This document shows positions 25,900 to 33,612 of a stretch of DNA of 33,729 bases, one piece after another. A program made the position numbers and the translations under genes. Source of the stretch: Alkalihalophilus marmarensis DSM 21297 (GTDB taxonomy: Bacteria > Bacillota > Bacilli > Bacillales > Bacillaceae_D); assembly GCF_000474275.2 (NCBI RefSeq), contig NZ_ATAE01000052.1:1-33729 (forward strand), written 5' to 3'. Numbering within the stretch: the first letter of the stretch is position 1; each line of letters begins with the position of its first letter. The notes beneath the pieces were generated by a model. It saw only the letters and a list, made by a program, of their open reading frames with translations. It was not told where the DNA came from and made no database searches.

Positions 25900-25908
25900 G
25901 GCTGGTTA
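25900..25908 (+). repeat. Right attachment core GGCTGGTTA of the Tn554-like element
   Basis: The sequence is identical to 15831-15839. To its right the Tn3 transposase frame continues (Y-T-D-Q-V-F-G-L-S-H). Only TTAA precedes it, without inverted-repeat character. Confidence 0.85.
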
Positions 25909-26590
25909 CACCGATCAGGTTTTTGGATTAAGCCATATATTAGGTTTTCGCTTTGCTCCTAGAATGCGAGATCTATCTGACTCTAAACTTTATGTCATGG
26001 ATAAATCCAATGTTTATTCAAAGATTGACAGCATTCTACGAGGAAAAATCAACATTAAGATTATTCAAGATAACTATGATGATGTCTTACGATTAGCACA
26101 TTCCATACGGGAAGGTAGAGTATCGGCTTCACTTATTTTAGGAAAGTTAGGATCTTATTCTCGCCAAAATAAAATGGCAACAGCATTGCGAGAGATGGGT
26201 AGAATTGAAAAGACAATCTTTATATTAGACTATATTTCTAATGAAACATTACGCCGGCGTATCCAAAGAGGATTAAATAAGGGTGAAGCTATGAATGGAT
26301 TGGCAAGAGCCTTATTTTTTGGTAAACGTGGAGAGTTACGGGAAAGAGGATTGCAAGATCAACTTCAACGAGCTAGTGCCTTAAATATTCTTATAAATGC
26401 TACTACAGTTTGGAATACCGTTTATCTCACAGAGGCTACAAAGATATTAAAAGAAAAGGGCTTATTAAAAGAGGAGTTATTACCTCACATTTCCCCATTG
26501 GGTTGGGAACATATAAATTTACTTGGAGAATATTTATTTGATTCGAAAAAGGTACCCAAATCAAATGAATTACGACCTTTAAAGATATAA
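25901..26590 (+). pseudogene. Tn3-family transposase TnpA, 3' part (interrupted)
   Basis: The segment encodes AGYTDQVFGLSHILGFRFAP and then RMRDLSDSKLY, ending at the TAA at 26588-26590. It contains the third catalytic residue, the Glu of RGLNKGEAMNGLARALFFG, and the HISPLGWEHINLLGEY C-terminus. An ATG exists at 25964, but it has no ribosome site and would give a 208-residue fragment without the Asp residues. It is therefore a gene remnant rather than a separate gene. Confidence 0.95.
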
Positions 26591-26597
26591 AAATTAT

Positions 26598-26629
26598 GCT
26601 GATATCTCCTTAGCGTTGGTGATATCAGC
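26598..26629. repeat. Subterminal hairpin with ACGCTAAG complement in the loop (right)
   Basis: GCTGATATC (26598-26606) pairs with GATATCAGC (26621-26629). The loop contains CTTAGCGT (26609-26616), the complement of ACGCTAAG found in the left hairpin and near-identical to the inner IR end. It may also terminate tnpA transcription, lying eight bases after the stop. Confidence 0.75.
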
Positions 26630-26649
26630 TTATGTTTTCCATTTATTGT

Positions 26650-26688
26650 CTTAACGTGGGTTTTATGACAAAATGTTGGTTATACCCC
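26650..26688 (-). repeat. Right terminal inverted repeat (IRR) of the Tn3-family element
   Basis: It reads CTTAACGTGGG at the inner side to ACCCC at the outer end, and its reverse complement matches IRL at 34 of 39 positions. It is followed directly by the TTTAA duplication. Confidence 0.93.
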
Positions 26689-26693
26689 TTTAA
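26689..26693. repeat. Target-site duplication TTTAA (right copy)
   Basis: It is identical to 8871-8875. Removing the element and one copy restores ...ATTTTATTAAAGGGATGATG, placing the stranded promoter directly before the Na/Pi ribosome site. Confidence 0.93.
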
Positions 26694-26738
26694 TAAAATT
26701 CGACATTTCCTATCAAGGGTATAGATGTTTTTAACTAT

Positions 26739-26781
26739 TGTAAATAGTTGTAACGTAAAGGTTTTGTAAAGATTTCGTAAA
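26739..26781 (-). promoter_or_regulatory. Pho-box-like repeats, stranded promoter of the Na/Pi gene
   Basis: On the minus strand TTTACG, TTTACA, TTTACG start exactly 11 bases apart (plus-strand 26776-26781, 26765-26770, 26754-26759). A further TTTACA follows at 26739-26744. B. subtilis PhoP binds direct TT(A/T/C)ACA repeats with about this 11-base period. In the reconstructed ancestor these repeats lie about 65-100 bases upstream of the Na/Pi coding sequence on the same strand. The match is by eye. Confidence 0.65.
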
Positions 26782-26879
26782 TGGATTTGAACTCAAGCTC
26801 AAACAGTTTTGATTTTGAGCCTTTTTAAGCGTTATTTTACTCTTTATTAGCTGAATATATATTATGATAAGAGCCTTTT

Positions 26880-27836
26880 TTAATTTCTAATAAAAATATA
26901 GGTCATATATAAAACATATGCTAGAACAAGAACAATTCCTTCTATCTTACCTATTTTAAAGTTTGTTCTTGAGAAAACAAGTAAAACTCCAGTTAAAACA
27001 ATCATAAGGATAACATCTATATATATTTTACTTTCTACAGCTAGCGGGGAAATGACCGAGGCTGCTCCAAGTACGAATAAGATATTAAAGATATTACTTC
27101 CTACAATGTTTCCTAACGCAATTTCACTTTCTTTTTTAAGAGCAGCTGTAATAGATGTGATTAGTTCTGGCAAAGAAGTACCGATCGCTACAATTGTTAA
27201 ACCAACCAATGTTTCACTCATCCCAAATGAATACGCAATGGTTGTCGCGTTATTAACTACAAGGTCACCACCAAATATAATTGCTGCAAGTCCACCGATG
27301 GTTAATACAATGTTTTTCTTCCATGATACTATTTTTGATTCTGTGTTATCTTGTTTCCCCTTTTCACGACTATTTCTTGCTACCTCAAAGATATAATATA
27401 AAAAAATAGCGAAAAACAATAAAAATATTAAGCCATCACTTCTAGTTATAAGATTTTGACTTACGGTTTGAAGAGTTACATCGCTAATTAGGATTAATAA
27501 GGAAATACTTGCTAGTAAGGTGAAAGGAATTTCTTTTCTTATTGTTTCACTTTCTACTTTAAGCGGAGTAATAAACGCAGCTATCCCCACTACAAAAGTA
27601 ATGTTAAATATATTACTACCAACCACATTTCCTATTGCAACGCCCGCATTTTCCTGAAGAGCCGCGACAATACTAACCGTTGCCTCGGGAGAACTAGTAC
27701 CAAATGCAACAATGGTAAGGCCAATGAGTAAAGGTGAAACATGTAAAGCTCTCGCCATACTCGATGCACCATGCACAAAAAAATCAGCACCTTTTATAAG
27801 TAGCATAAAGCCAATCAATAATAAAACATATGACAT
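26880..27836 (-). CDS. Calcium/sodium (CaCA, YrbG-type) antiporter
   Basis: The 318-residue protein has ten helices in two inverted halves, each with the CaCA alpha-repeat: GTSSPEATVSIVAALQE leading to GNVVGSNIFN, and GTSLPELITSITAALKK leading to GNIVGSNIFN. The Glu of each S-x-E motif coordinates Ca2+. It should exchange Ca2+ (or K+) for Na+ or H+ across the membrane. ATG 27836 follows GAGAGG. It stands alone and is unrelated to the transposon, ending 186 bases outside IRR; before the insertion its neighbour was the Na/Pi gene. Confidence 0.9.
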   Translation of the reverse strand: MSYVLLLIGFMLLIKGADFFVHGASSMARALHVSPLLIGLTIVAFGTSSPEATVSIVAALQENAGVAIGNVVGSNIFNITFVVGIAAFITPLKVESETIRKEIPFTLLASISLLILISDVTLQTVSQNLITRSDGLIFLLFFAIFLYYIFEVARNSREKGKQDNTESKIVSWKKNIVLTIGGLAAIIFGGDLVVNNATTIAYSFGMSETLVGLTIVAIGTSLPELITSITAALKKESEIALGNIVGSNIFNILFVLGAASVISPLAVESKIYIDVILMIVLTGVLLVFSRTNFKIGKIEGIVLVLAYVLYMTYIFIRN

Positions 27837-28384
27837 TCTACCTACCTCTCTTCTAAGGGTTTTTCCTGAAATTTATTTTGAGTATTTTTACAGTGAGGTT
27901 TCTAGAGATTATATATCTCCATTTACCTTTGCTGCAAAAGAAATAAAAGAGCAGGATGACTTGTAATATAAATGAACCTGTTAGATACGAAAACAGCCTT
28001 TTATTAACAATTCATAATACCCCACATTTTCATATTCAATTATTTCACTCAGTATCTGGCTTTCCAATATAAACTCTAGTGTATATCGGCTGAAGTTTTA
28101 TTCGGCAAGTCCTAGTTTTTAAGCAAATATAGCGTCTTTCATCCATGTATTAACGTTTGAGCTAAAGTAACAAAAAGTTGATTAACCCAGTAGATAAACA
28201 GTAGGATAGCTTCACGACTAAGGTTTATGATTGAAATACAACTTTTAATAGTAGCCACTAAAGTACATGAAACTAATACGATTTATCTATAAGCACCTTT
28301 ATCCTTTATAAGCGTTATGTTTAGTATGATAAAATTAGAGAAGCATTTTCATTTAAAAAATACTTTGATGAGAGGTATACTTTC
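27837..28384. other. Intergenic region without a supportable gene
   Basis: On the plus strand a short frame at about 27870-27966 ends ISPFTFAAKEIKEQDDL, which has protein-like composition. It has no ribosome site, and its upstream part is antisense to the antiporter gene, so it is at most a C-terminal scrap. Nothing else in the interval shows a frame or a hairpin of note. The promoter of the AI-2E-family gene should lie near 28320-28370. Confidence 0.4.
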
Positions 28385-29409
28385 TTGAAAGAGTGGTTAA
28401 TTAAACATAAATTTCTGTTAGTCCTTGTTATTTGTTCTATTATTGGATATTTTGTCCTTCCATTGGCTTTGCCACTTGTTTTGCTTGGTTATCTGCAGTT
28501 TTACTATCTCCTATTGTGAGACTATTAGAAAAGAGAAGGATAAAACACGATGTAGCCGTAGTCATTATCTTTACTTCATTTCTAACCTTAATAAGTTTAA
28601 TTGGAGTTTTAGTAATAACAAAAATTTTTATACATATTAATGAATTCGTACAAAATGCTCCAACTTATTTAAACCATGTCACGAATGCGTGGGTCGTCAT
28701 TCAATATGACTTTGAACGTAAATTTGAAGATTTGCCGCCTGACTTTGTTAATGAAATAAACTTCCATGTTATTAATACATTAGAATCTACGCGAATCCAC
28801 TTAAGTAATATTGACTTTATTGGTGGTGTTTCCAATTTCATTGTAGGGATTCCCAGTTACTTAGTTTCACTCTTAGTTTATTTAATAGCTCTATTTTTAG
28901 TTTTATTAGATTTACCAACATTAAAAAGCAAATTTTATTCGTTTTTGACTGCTGACACTTCAAATAAGCTTACTTATATGCTTTCACGCTTAAGGAAGGT
29001 TCTTATTGGCTTTTTTAAGGCACAATTCATTGTCAGTATTCCAATCTTTATCTTGTCTTATATAGGATTATTATTTATTTACCCTGATATCGCTCTAATT
29101 ATGGCACTCGTTATTTGGTTTATTGATCTAGTACCTCTAATAGGATCAATTATTATATTAGGACCATGGGCATTCTATCAATTTATAATTGGCGATACTG
29201 AATTAGCAATAAAGCTTACTATCTTAGCCGTTGTTTTACTTGTTATTCGACGAACAGTTGAACCAAAGATAATGGGAAATCAGATTGGATTATCTACATT
29301 AGCAACCTTAATAGCACTTTACCTTGGATTAGTCCTATTTGGAGCAATCGGACTAATTTTGGGGCCATTACTTGTAATTACTTTAAATCAACTAGAGAAG
29401 CAGGAATAA
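28385..29409 (+). pseudogene. AI-2E family transporter (PerM-like), one-base frameshift
   Basis: The TTG at 28385 has GAGAGG nine bases before it and opens MKEWLIKHKFLLVLVICSII, GYFVLPLALPLV. It then goes out of frame. The rest, FAWLSAVLLSPIVRLLEKRR onward, is one frame over and complete to 29409, with the family's C-terminal half (LIGSIIILGPWAFYQFIIGD and LGLVLFGAIGLILGPLLVIT). A T missing from the TTTT run at about 28481-28484 would restore GTTTTTGCT (V-F-A). The intact protein would be about 342 residues with seven or eight helices. It may be a real mutation, a slippery-run phase variant, or a sequencing error. Confidence 0.8.
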
Positions 29410-29464
29410 TAAAATGGAAATTCACTATATAAAAAAGGATCAAAGAACACGTGTTAAAAAAATG

Positions 29465-29500
29465 AAAAAATCAGTCACAGATAATGTATGACTGATTTTT
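29465..29500. terminator. Bidirectional terminator between convergent genes
   Basis: AAAAAATCAGTCA (29465-29477) pairs with TGACTGATTTTT (29489-29500). A-runs and T-runs on both sides serve the AI-2E gene and the HhH lipoprotein gene, which converge here. Confidence 0.82.
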
Positions 29501-29502
29501 CA

Positions 29503-29871
29503 TTATTCTCTTTCTACACAAGCGAGTCCCTGTCTTCTAATGTCATTAAGTTTTTCTCCATAAATACCTCTTACTAAAGCAATACTATCAACCACAATAT
29601 ACGGTCTATTTTCAATTAATTCTAAAGCTTTTTTTTCATCAATATGAATAATGTTTGTTAAATCGTCTGCACTAGCACTATTTAAATCGATCTTATTATT
29701 ACAACGCTTATTTTCAGTGGATTCAATATTTGTTCTATATATTGACGGAATATCTATGTGTTGGGTGTTGCTGTCGTTACCCTCTACCTCCCCTATAATT
29801 GTACTGTTACATCCAAATAAGATCACTAAAGGTATACATAACATTATCAATCTCAAAACCATCACATCCAT
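29503..29871 (-). CDS. Lipoprotein with ComEA-like helix-hairpin-helix domain
   Basis: The 122-residue protein has a signal peptide with lipobox ending VILFGC (Cys21 from the first ATG). A spacer of about 40 residues follows, then one HhH domain (IDLNSASADDLTNIIHIDEK, KALELIENRPYIVVDSIALV and GIYGEKLNDI). ComEA and related surface proteins use such a domain to bind DNA nonspecifically. The usual G-I-G loop is replaced by H-I-D here, so DNA affinity may be reduced. The ATG at 29862 is an alternative start. It sits 43 bases downstream of the PAP2 gene on the same strand. Confidence 0.72.
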   Translation of the reverse strand: MDVMVLRLIMLCIPLVILFGCNSTIIGEVEGNDSNTQHIDIPSIYRTNIESTENKRCNNKIDLNSASADDLTNIIHIDEKKALELIENRPYIVVDSIALVRGIYGEKLNDIRRQGLACVERE

Positions 29872-29913
29872 AGCAAATTTCTTAATTCTTCATTAGTTTT
29901 AAAATTTAGATTA

Positions 29914-30558
29914 TCATCTAAGTTTCATGGGGGGAAATTTTTTCTCAAAGAGAAATAAACAACCATAAAACCAACTTATTGAAATCAGAATAGCGGCAAC
30001 AATATCTGAAGTATAATGAACATCTAATACGACTCTACTTAAAGGAATACTAATGATTAAAAAAATTGAAATGATAATAACCACTTTTGCTATCCATCTC
30101 TTGGTGAGACTTTTTGTAATATAAATAACGAATAATAAAAGGATTACACTTCTCATTGTGTGCCCACTCGGGAAGCTATAGGAAATTAGATCAAGGGAAC
30201 TTCCAAATACTTCAATTTCCCTTTCTTCTCCTGGACGCTCTCGTTGATAAAACAGTTTGAGTCCAAGGTTTAGAAGGACTCCCCCCACTGACAAGAAAGA
30301 AAAGAACCAAAATAGCGTACTCTCACTCTTCAGCCATAGCAATACAAGTAATAAAGTTGTTAACAATAAAATAGATTCACCGGAACCTATCTCTGTCATA
30401 ACTTTCATAAAACCCAAAAATAAACCCGCGTCCTGAATTAGTTCTCGTATAAATAAATCAATACTAAATGTGTGTCCCCATCTAACCAATTCTGCAATGG
30501 TGATAAATGAGATTAAACATATTAAGTTAATAATCAAATAACGATATTTTATCCACAT
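29914..30558 (-). CDS. PAP2-family membrane phosphatase
   Basis: The 214-residue protein has about six helices with all three PAP2 signature boxes: K-x6-RP in KLFYQRERPGEE, PSGH in SFPSGHTMRS, and SR-x5-H in SRVVLDVHYTSDI. Such enzymes remove phosphate from undecaprenyl pyrophosphate or phosphatidylglycerol phosphate at the outer face of the membrane. The substrate cannot be set from sequence alone; an UppP-like role (bacitracin tolerance) is a possibility. ATG 30558 follows AAGGGAG. Confidence 0.88.
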   Translation of the reverse strand: MWIKYRYLIINLICLISFITIAELVRWGHTFSIDLFIRELIQDAGLFLGFMKVMTEIGSGESILLLTTLLLVLLWLKSESTLFWFFSFLSVGGVLLNLGLKLFYQRERPGEEREIEVFGSSLDLISYSFPSGHTMRSVILLLFVIYITKSLTKRWIAKVVIIISIFLIISIPLSRVVLDVHYTSDIVAAILISISWFYGCLFLFEKKFPPMKLR

Positions 30559-30867
30559 AAAAACACTCCCTTACTCTACAACTGAGCAAATTTATATTAT
30601 AACGTTACCAACTGTCTTTTTAACAGAGCGAATTCCCTGTTTAAATCTGAATTCGTTTCGAGGGAAATGCATAAAAAAAGTAAAAGGACGTATGGACGAA
30701 AGCATCCTCGTCTGCGTTTAGGGAGTTAGATACTGACTTTATTTAATGGTGCTTTTAATCTATGAAAGCCCAAAAAAACATCATCATACTGCTCTACATG
30801 AAATGATGGTAATAAACCTTAACATTTAATAGTTCCCCACTTCATGATGAAATAGAGAACTATTATT

Positions 30868-32334
30868 TTATTTTTGCTGCAACATTTTCTTTAACTCTTT
30901 TTTACTTTCTCTACTAACTAAAATGTATAAAATATCTCCAACCTTAATTTCTGTTTCCCCATATGGCGTAATGAGTTCATCTGTCCTAATAATTGCATTA
31001 ATTAGGACATCTTTTGGGAAGTCTATGGCTGCAAGTCGCTTATTTGTAATGTTCGATTCTTCGCTTACTTCAAATTCAAGAATTTCGGCGTTTGCTTTAC
31101 CAATTGAAACAAGTTCTAAAGAGTGAGGAGGTTCGATCTTAGTTGGACCAATAAGCCCAAGTTTTTCTGCAAAAATGGCAATAGTTGAACCTTGAACTAA
31201 GGCAGAAATTAATACAACGAAAAAGACGACATTAAAGAACAATTGACTATTCTCTAAACCAGCGAGCAACGGGAACGTTGCTAAAACAATCGGTACGGCA
31301 CCTCTTAATCCAGCCCAAGAGAGGAAAATTCGTTCTTTTAGATCATAACCCATTTTCATTGTGGAAAGAAAAACGGCTACCGGTCGTGCAATTAATACCA
31401 AAGTAATCGATAGTAATAAACCCTTGATTATGACATCTAACGTGATTAATTGAGATGGGAATACTAGAAGACCTAAAATCGTAAACATTAAAATTTGCGC
31501 CATCCAAGCAAATCCTTCGTTAAACCTAAAGATTGATTGACGATACGTCAAATCTGAGTTACCAATTACCAATGCTGCAACATATACAGCCAATAATCCA
31601 CTCGCTCCAATAATATCCGTTAGACTATAGGTTAATAAAGCAAAGGCAAGAGCGAATACAGGATATAATCCACTTGAATCTAGGTTAATCTGGTTAATAG
31701 CAAAAGTCGCTAATCTTCCTAAGAGAATCCCTACTATTAAACCAATTCCCATTTGCCAAAAGAATGATCCAACAAGTAATAGATACGATGGACTTTCTGT
31801 GAGGATTAATTCAATGAAGAAAATTGTCAGAAACATTGCCATAGGATCGTTGGATCCTGATTCAGCTTCAAGTGTCGCACCTAACCTCGCCCGAATATTT
31901 TGACCTTTCAAAACAGCAAAAACCGCCGCTGCATCTGTCGAACCGACAATTGCACCAAACAAAAATCCTTCAAGCCACGAAACCCCTAATATTAATTTTG
32001 CAGCTAACGCAACTATAACTGTTGTTAAAATCACACCTAATGTAGCAAGAGAAAGTGCGGGTTTGGTCACGGATTTCACCGTTGACCATTTTGTCTGTAG
32101 TCCACCTTCAAAAAGAATGATAATTAAGGCAAATATACCGATCAATTGGGCCAATTGAGGATTATCAAAATGAATAAGACCTAAACCGTCACTACCTGTA
32201 AGCATTCCTACAAGAATAAAAAGAATAAGAGCTGGTACGCCCACACGTGATGAGAATTTTGTTGTTAGAACCCCTATGATTAAAAGGAGAGCACTTAATA
32301 GAATAAAATAATCGTTATAAGACTGATCAAACAA
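30868..32334 (-). CDS. Potassium/proton antiporter, CPA1 (NhaP2) type with TrkA_C domain
   Basis: The 488-residue protein has about 12 helices (residues 1-395) with the CPA1 core motifs GSTDAAAVFAVL and ESGSNDPMAMFLTIFFIE (catalytic Asp). A soluble RCK_C/TrkA_C domain follows at about residues 405-485 (EILEFEVSEESNITNKRLAA, ending DILYILVSRESKKELKKML). It exchanges K+ (possibly Na+) for H+, and the C-terminal domain gates it in response to ligand. The TTG at 32334 has AAAGGAG nine bases before it. It starts 18 bases after the stop of the tyrosine recombinase gene, perhaps sharing its transcript. Confidence 0.9.
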   Translation of the reverse strand: MFDQSYNDYFILLSALLLIIGVLTTKFSSRVGVPALILFILVGMLTGSDGLGLIHFDNPQLAQLIGIFALIIILFEGGLQTKWSTVKSVTKPALSLATLGVILTTVIVALAAKLILGVSWLEGFLFGAIVGSTDAAAVFAVLKGQNIRARLGATLEAESGSNDPMAMFLTIFFIELILTESPSYLLLVGSFFWQMGIGLIVGILLGRLATFAINQINLDSSGLYPVFALAFALLTYSLTDIIGASGLLAVYVAALVIGNSDLTYRQSIFRFNEGFAWMAQILMFTILGLLVFPSQLITLDVIIKGLLLSITLVLIARPVAVFLSTMKMGYDLKERIFLSWAGLRGAVPIVLATFPLLAGLENSQLFFNVVFFVVLISALVQGSTIAIFAEKLGLIGPTKIEPPHSLELVSIGKANAEILEFEVSEESNITNKRLAAIDFPKDVLINAIIRTDELITPYGETEIKVGDILYILVSRESKKELKKMLQQK

Positions 32335-32352
32335 AATAGAGACTCCTTTCTT

Positions 32353-32916
32353 TTATAAATTCACATCTATTTTAATATGATGTTCTTCATTTTTATCTAT
32401 ACCAATATAGCGTAGCGTTTCAGCTGGAGTAGTATGATTATAAATCGACTTTAATAAGGAAATCGCAATTCCTTTTCGATATGCATGATAACCAAACGTT
32501 TTTCTAAGAGTGTGAGTTCCAATGTTTCCTGAGATTCCTACTTCCTTAGCAGCATTATTAATAATTCGATAAGCTTGCTGACGTGTGATCGGCTGGTTTT
32601 GCTTTTTAGATCTAAACAGAAAATCATCGAGTTGATATTCTAGATTAAATAAGTAATTGTTTAATGCTATTTTCACTTTTGTATTTAGATAATAAGCTTT
32701 CCTTTCAAAATTTTTATCATCCAAAATACAAAGAAATTCTTTGGGGTTTCCTTCATCCCATACATCTCCTACTTTGAGTTTTAGTAAATCGCTTACTCTT
32801 ATTCCTGTATTAATCCCAAGTACAAAGAGAAGTAGGTCTCTATCTGATTTATCTTCTAATTTCTTTTTTATTTCATTTATCTTTTCGATATCTTTTATGG
32901 GGTCAACATATTCCAA
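32353..32916 (-). CDS. Short tyrosine recombinase/integrase (catalytic domain only)
   Basis: The 187-residue protein lacks the usual N-terminal arm and core-binding domains but retains the catalytic set. The first Arg is in LGINTGIRVSDLLKLKVGD; the H-x-x-R box is HTLRKTFGYHAYRK; the next His and nucleophile Tyr are in YNHTTPAETLRYIGI. Such short integrases are common in Bacillaceae chromosomes and plasmids. The TTG at 32916 has AAAGGAG nine bases before it. No attachment site could be paired with it. Confidence 0.85.
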   Translation of the reverse strand: MEYVDPIKDIEKINEIKKKLEDKSDRDLLLFVLGINTGIRVSDLLKLKVGDVWDEGNPKEFLCILDDKNFERKAYYLNTKVKIALNNYLFNLEYQLDDFLFRSKKQNQPITRQQAYRIINNAAKEVGISGNIGTHTLRKTFGYHAYRKGIAISLLKSIYNHTTPAETLRYIGIDKNEEHHIKIDVNL

Positions 32917-32939
32917 TAAATTTTCTCCTTTCTAAAATG

Positions 32940-33464
32940 TTACTTAACATCGATTATATCATATAATAAGTAACTTTAAACTGTCAAAAGATTAGAAAGC
33001 ATTGGATTCATAACTTCTTAACCTATTTCGTTTAAAACTATCAACTAAGAAGTCAAAATGTACTGGTAGCGATGCTAACTTTGTTCAATACAAAGTGCTA
33101 TAACCGACCAATCTTCAATCTTCCTTAAAATACCGAGCCTGCAAATGTCACCAAATTTGAACTTTAAAACTCTGGCGCACATAAGGAAGTTGCCCCAATG
33201 GAGAGTAAACTATGTCCTATAGGTTAAAGTCTATTTGAACGAAATATTACGACCAAAGTAGGCTTCATACAGCAGATTGTAAAAGAATTGTTCATACCCA
33301 TACTACCAAGAAAGAACTTCCCCTATTAGTGAACCTAAAACAGAAGAAGCACCTGAACTGGAAATAGAAATAAAAAAGAAACAAAAGAGAATCCTAAAAA
33401 GAAAATGCCTAGCTTTTTTTCATCCACCCAATGCAACAATTTTTAGATCGAGAAAATAAATAAA
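32940..33464. other. Degraded DNA without a supportable gene
   Basis: Broken frames only. Near 33325-33445 a plus-strand segment reads ISEPKTEEAPELEIEIKKKQ and ends soon after. It has no start or ribosome site and is probably a scrap of a low-complexity protein. Confidence 0.4.
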
Positions 33465-33482
33465 AGCTCTCGTACGAGAGCT
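33465..33482. terminator. 18-bp perfect palindrome
   Basis: AGCTCTCGTACGAGAGCT forms an almost loop-free hairpin. It precedes the stronger terminator at 33494-33524. Confidence 0.4.
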
Positions 33483-33493
33483 CAGATTGTTGA

Positions 33494-33524
33494 GAAACCC
33501 CACTTTTTAAAAAAGCGGGGTTTC
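33494..33524. terminator. Strong bidirectional terminator
   Basis: GAAACCCC (33494-33501) pairs with GGGGTTTC (33517-33524), and the stem continues inward as CTTTTT against AAAAAG past one bulge. It is followed by TTTT on the plus strand. Confidence 0.75.
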
Positions 33525-33578
33525 TTTTACTGAGTCAGACATCTAAAATATAAAAGAAGTGAACGTCTAAAAAGGATG

Positions 33579-33612
33579 GCAAACCACCTCACCCTCTAGT
33601 GAGGTGGTTTGC
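33579..33612 (-). terminator. Hairpin overlapping the end of the transposase gene
   Basis: GCAAACCACCTCAC (33579-33592) pairs perfectly with GTGAGGTGGTTTGC (33599-33612) around a six-base loop. It covers the last codons and stop of the IS1182-type gene. It may be the terminator or the end region of the insertion sequence, blocking read-in transcription. Confidence 0.65.

Larger units (their letters stand above)
8876..26688. mobile_element. Tn3-family cadmium-resistance transposon (17.8 kb with nested element)
   Basis: The element is bounded by 39-bp inverted repeats of the GGGGT...TAAG type and a 5-bp duplication. It contains cadD, cadA, cadC, a res region, a serine resolvase and a DUF4158-type Tn3 transposase. 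Without the nested Tn554-like insertion it would be about 7.7 kb. The cadA-cadC-tnpR-tnpA organisation resembles Tn5422 of Listeria, also a Tn3-family cadmium transposon; detailed relatedness cannot be judged here. tnpA is split in two, so autonomous movement is not expected. Confidence 0.93.

Noticed and set aside
25964-26590. Independent small transposase gene
   Set aside because: Similarity begins at 25901, upstream of the ATG, and completes the interrupted Tn3 transposase. There is no ribosome site.
26785-26835. Terminator for the CaCA antiporter (GCTCAAA/TTTTGAGC hairpin)
   Set aside because: The T-tract is on the plus strand, while the antiporter is on the minus strand. Direction and function are unclear, so it was not listed as a feature.
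30826-30858. Hairpin AATAGTTC/GAACTATT after the K+/H+ antiporter
   Set aside because: No T-run follows on the minus strand, and the arm nearest the gene adjoins its coding end. Support as a terminator is weak.
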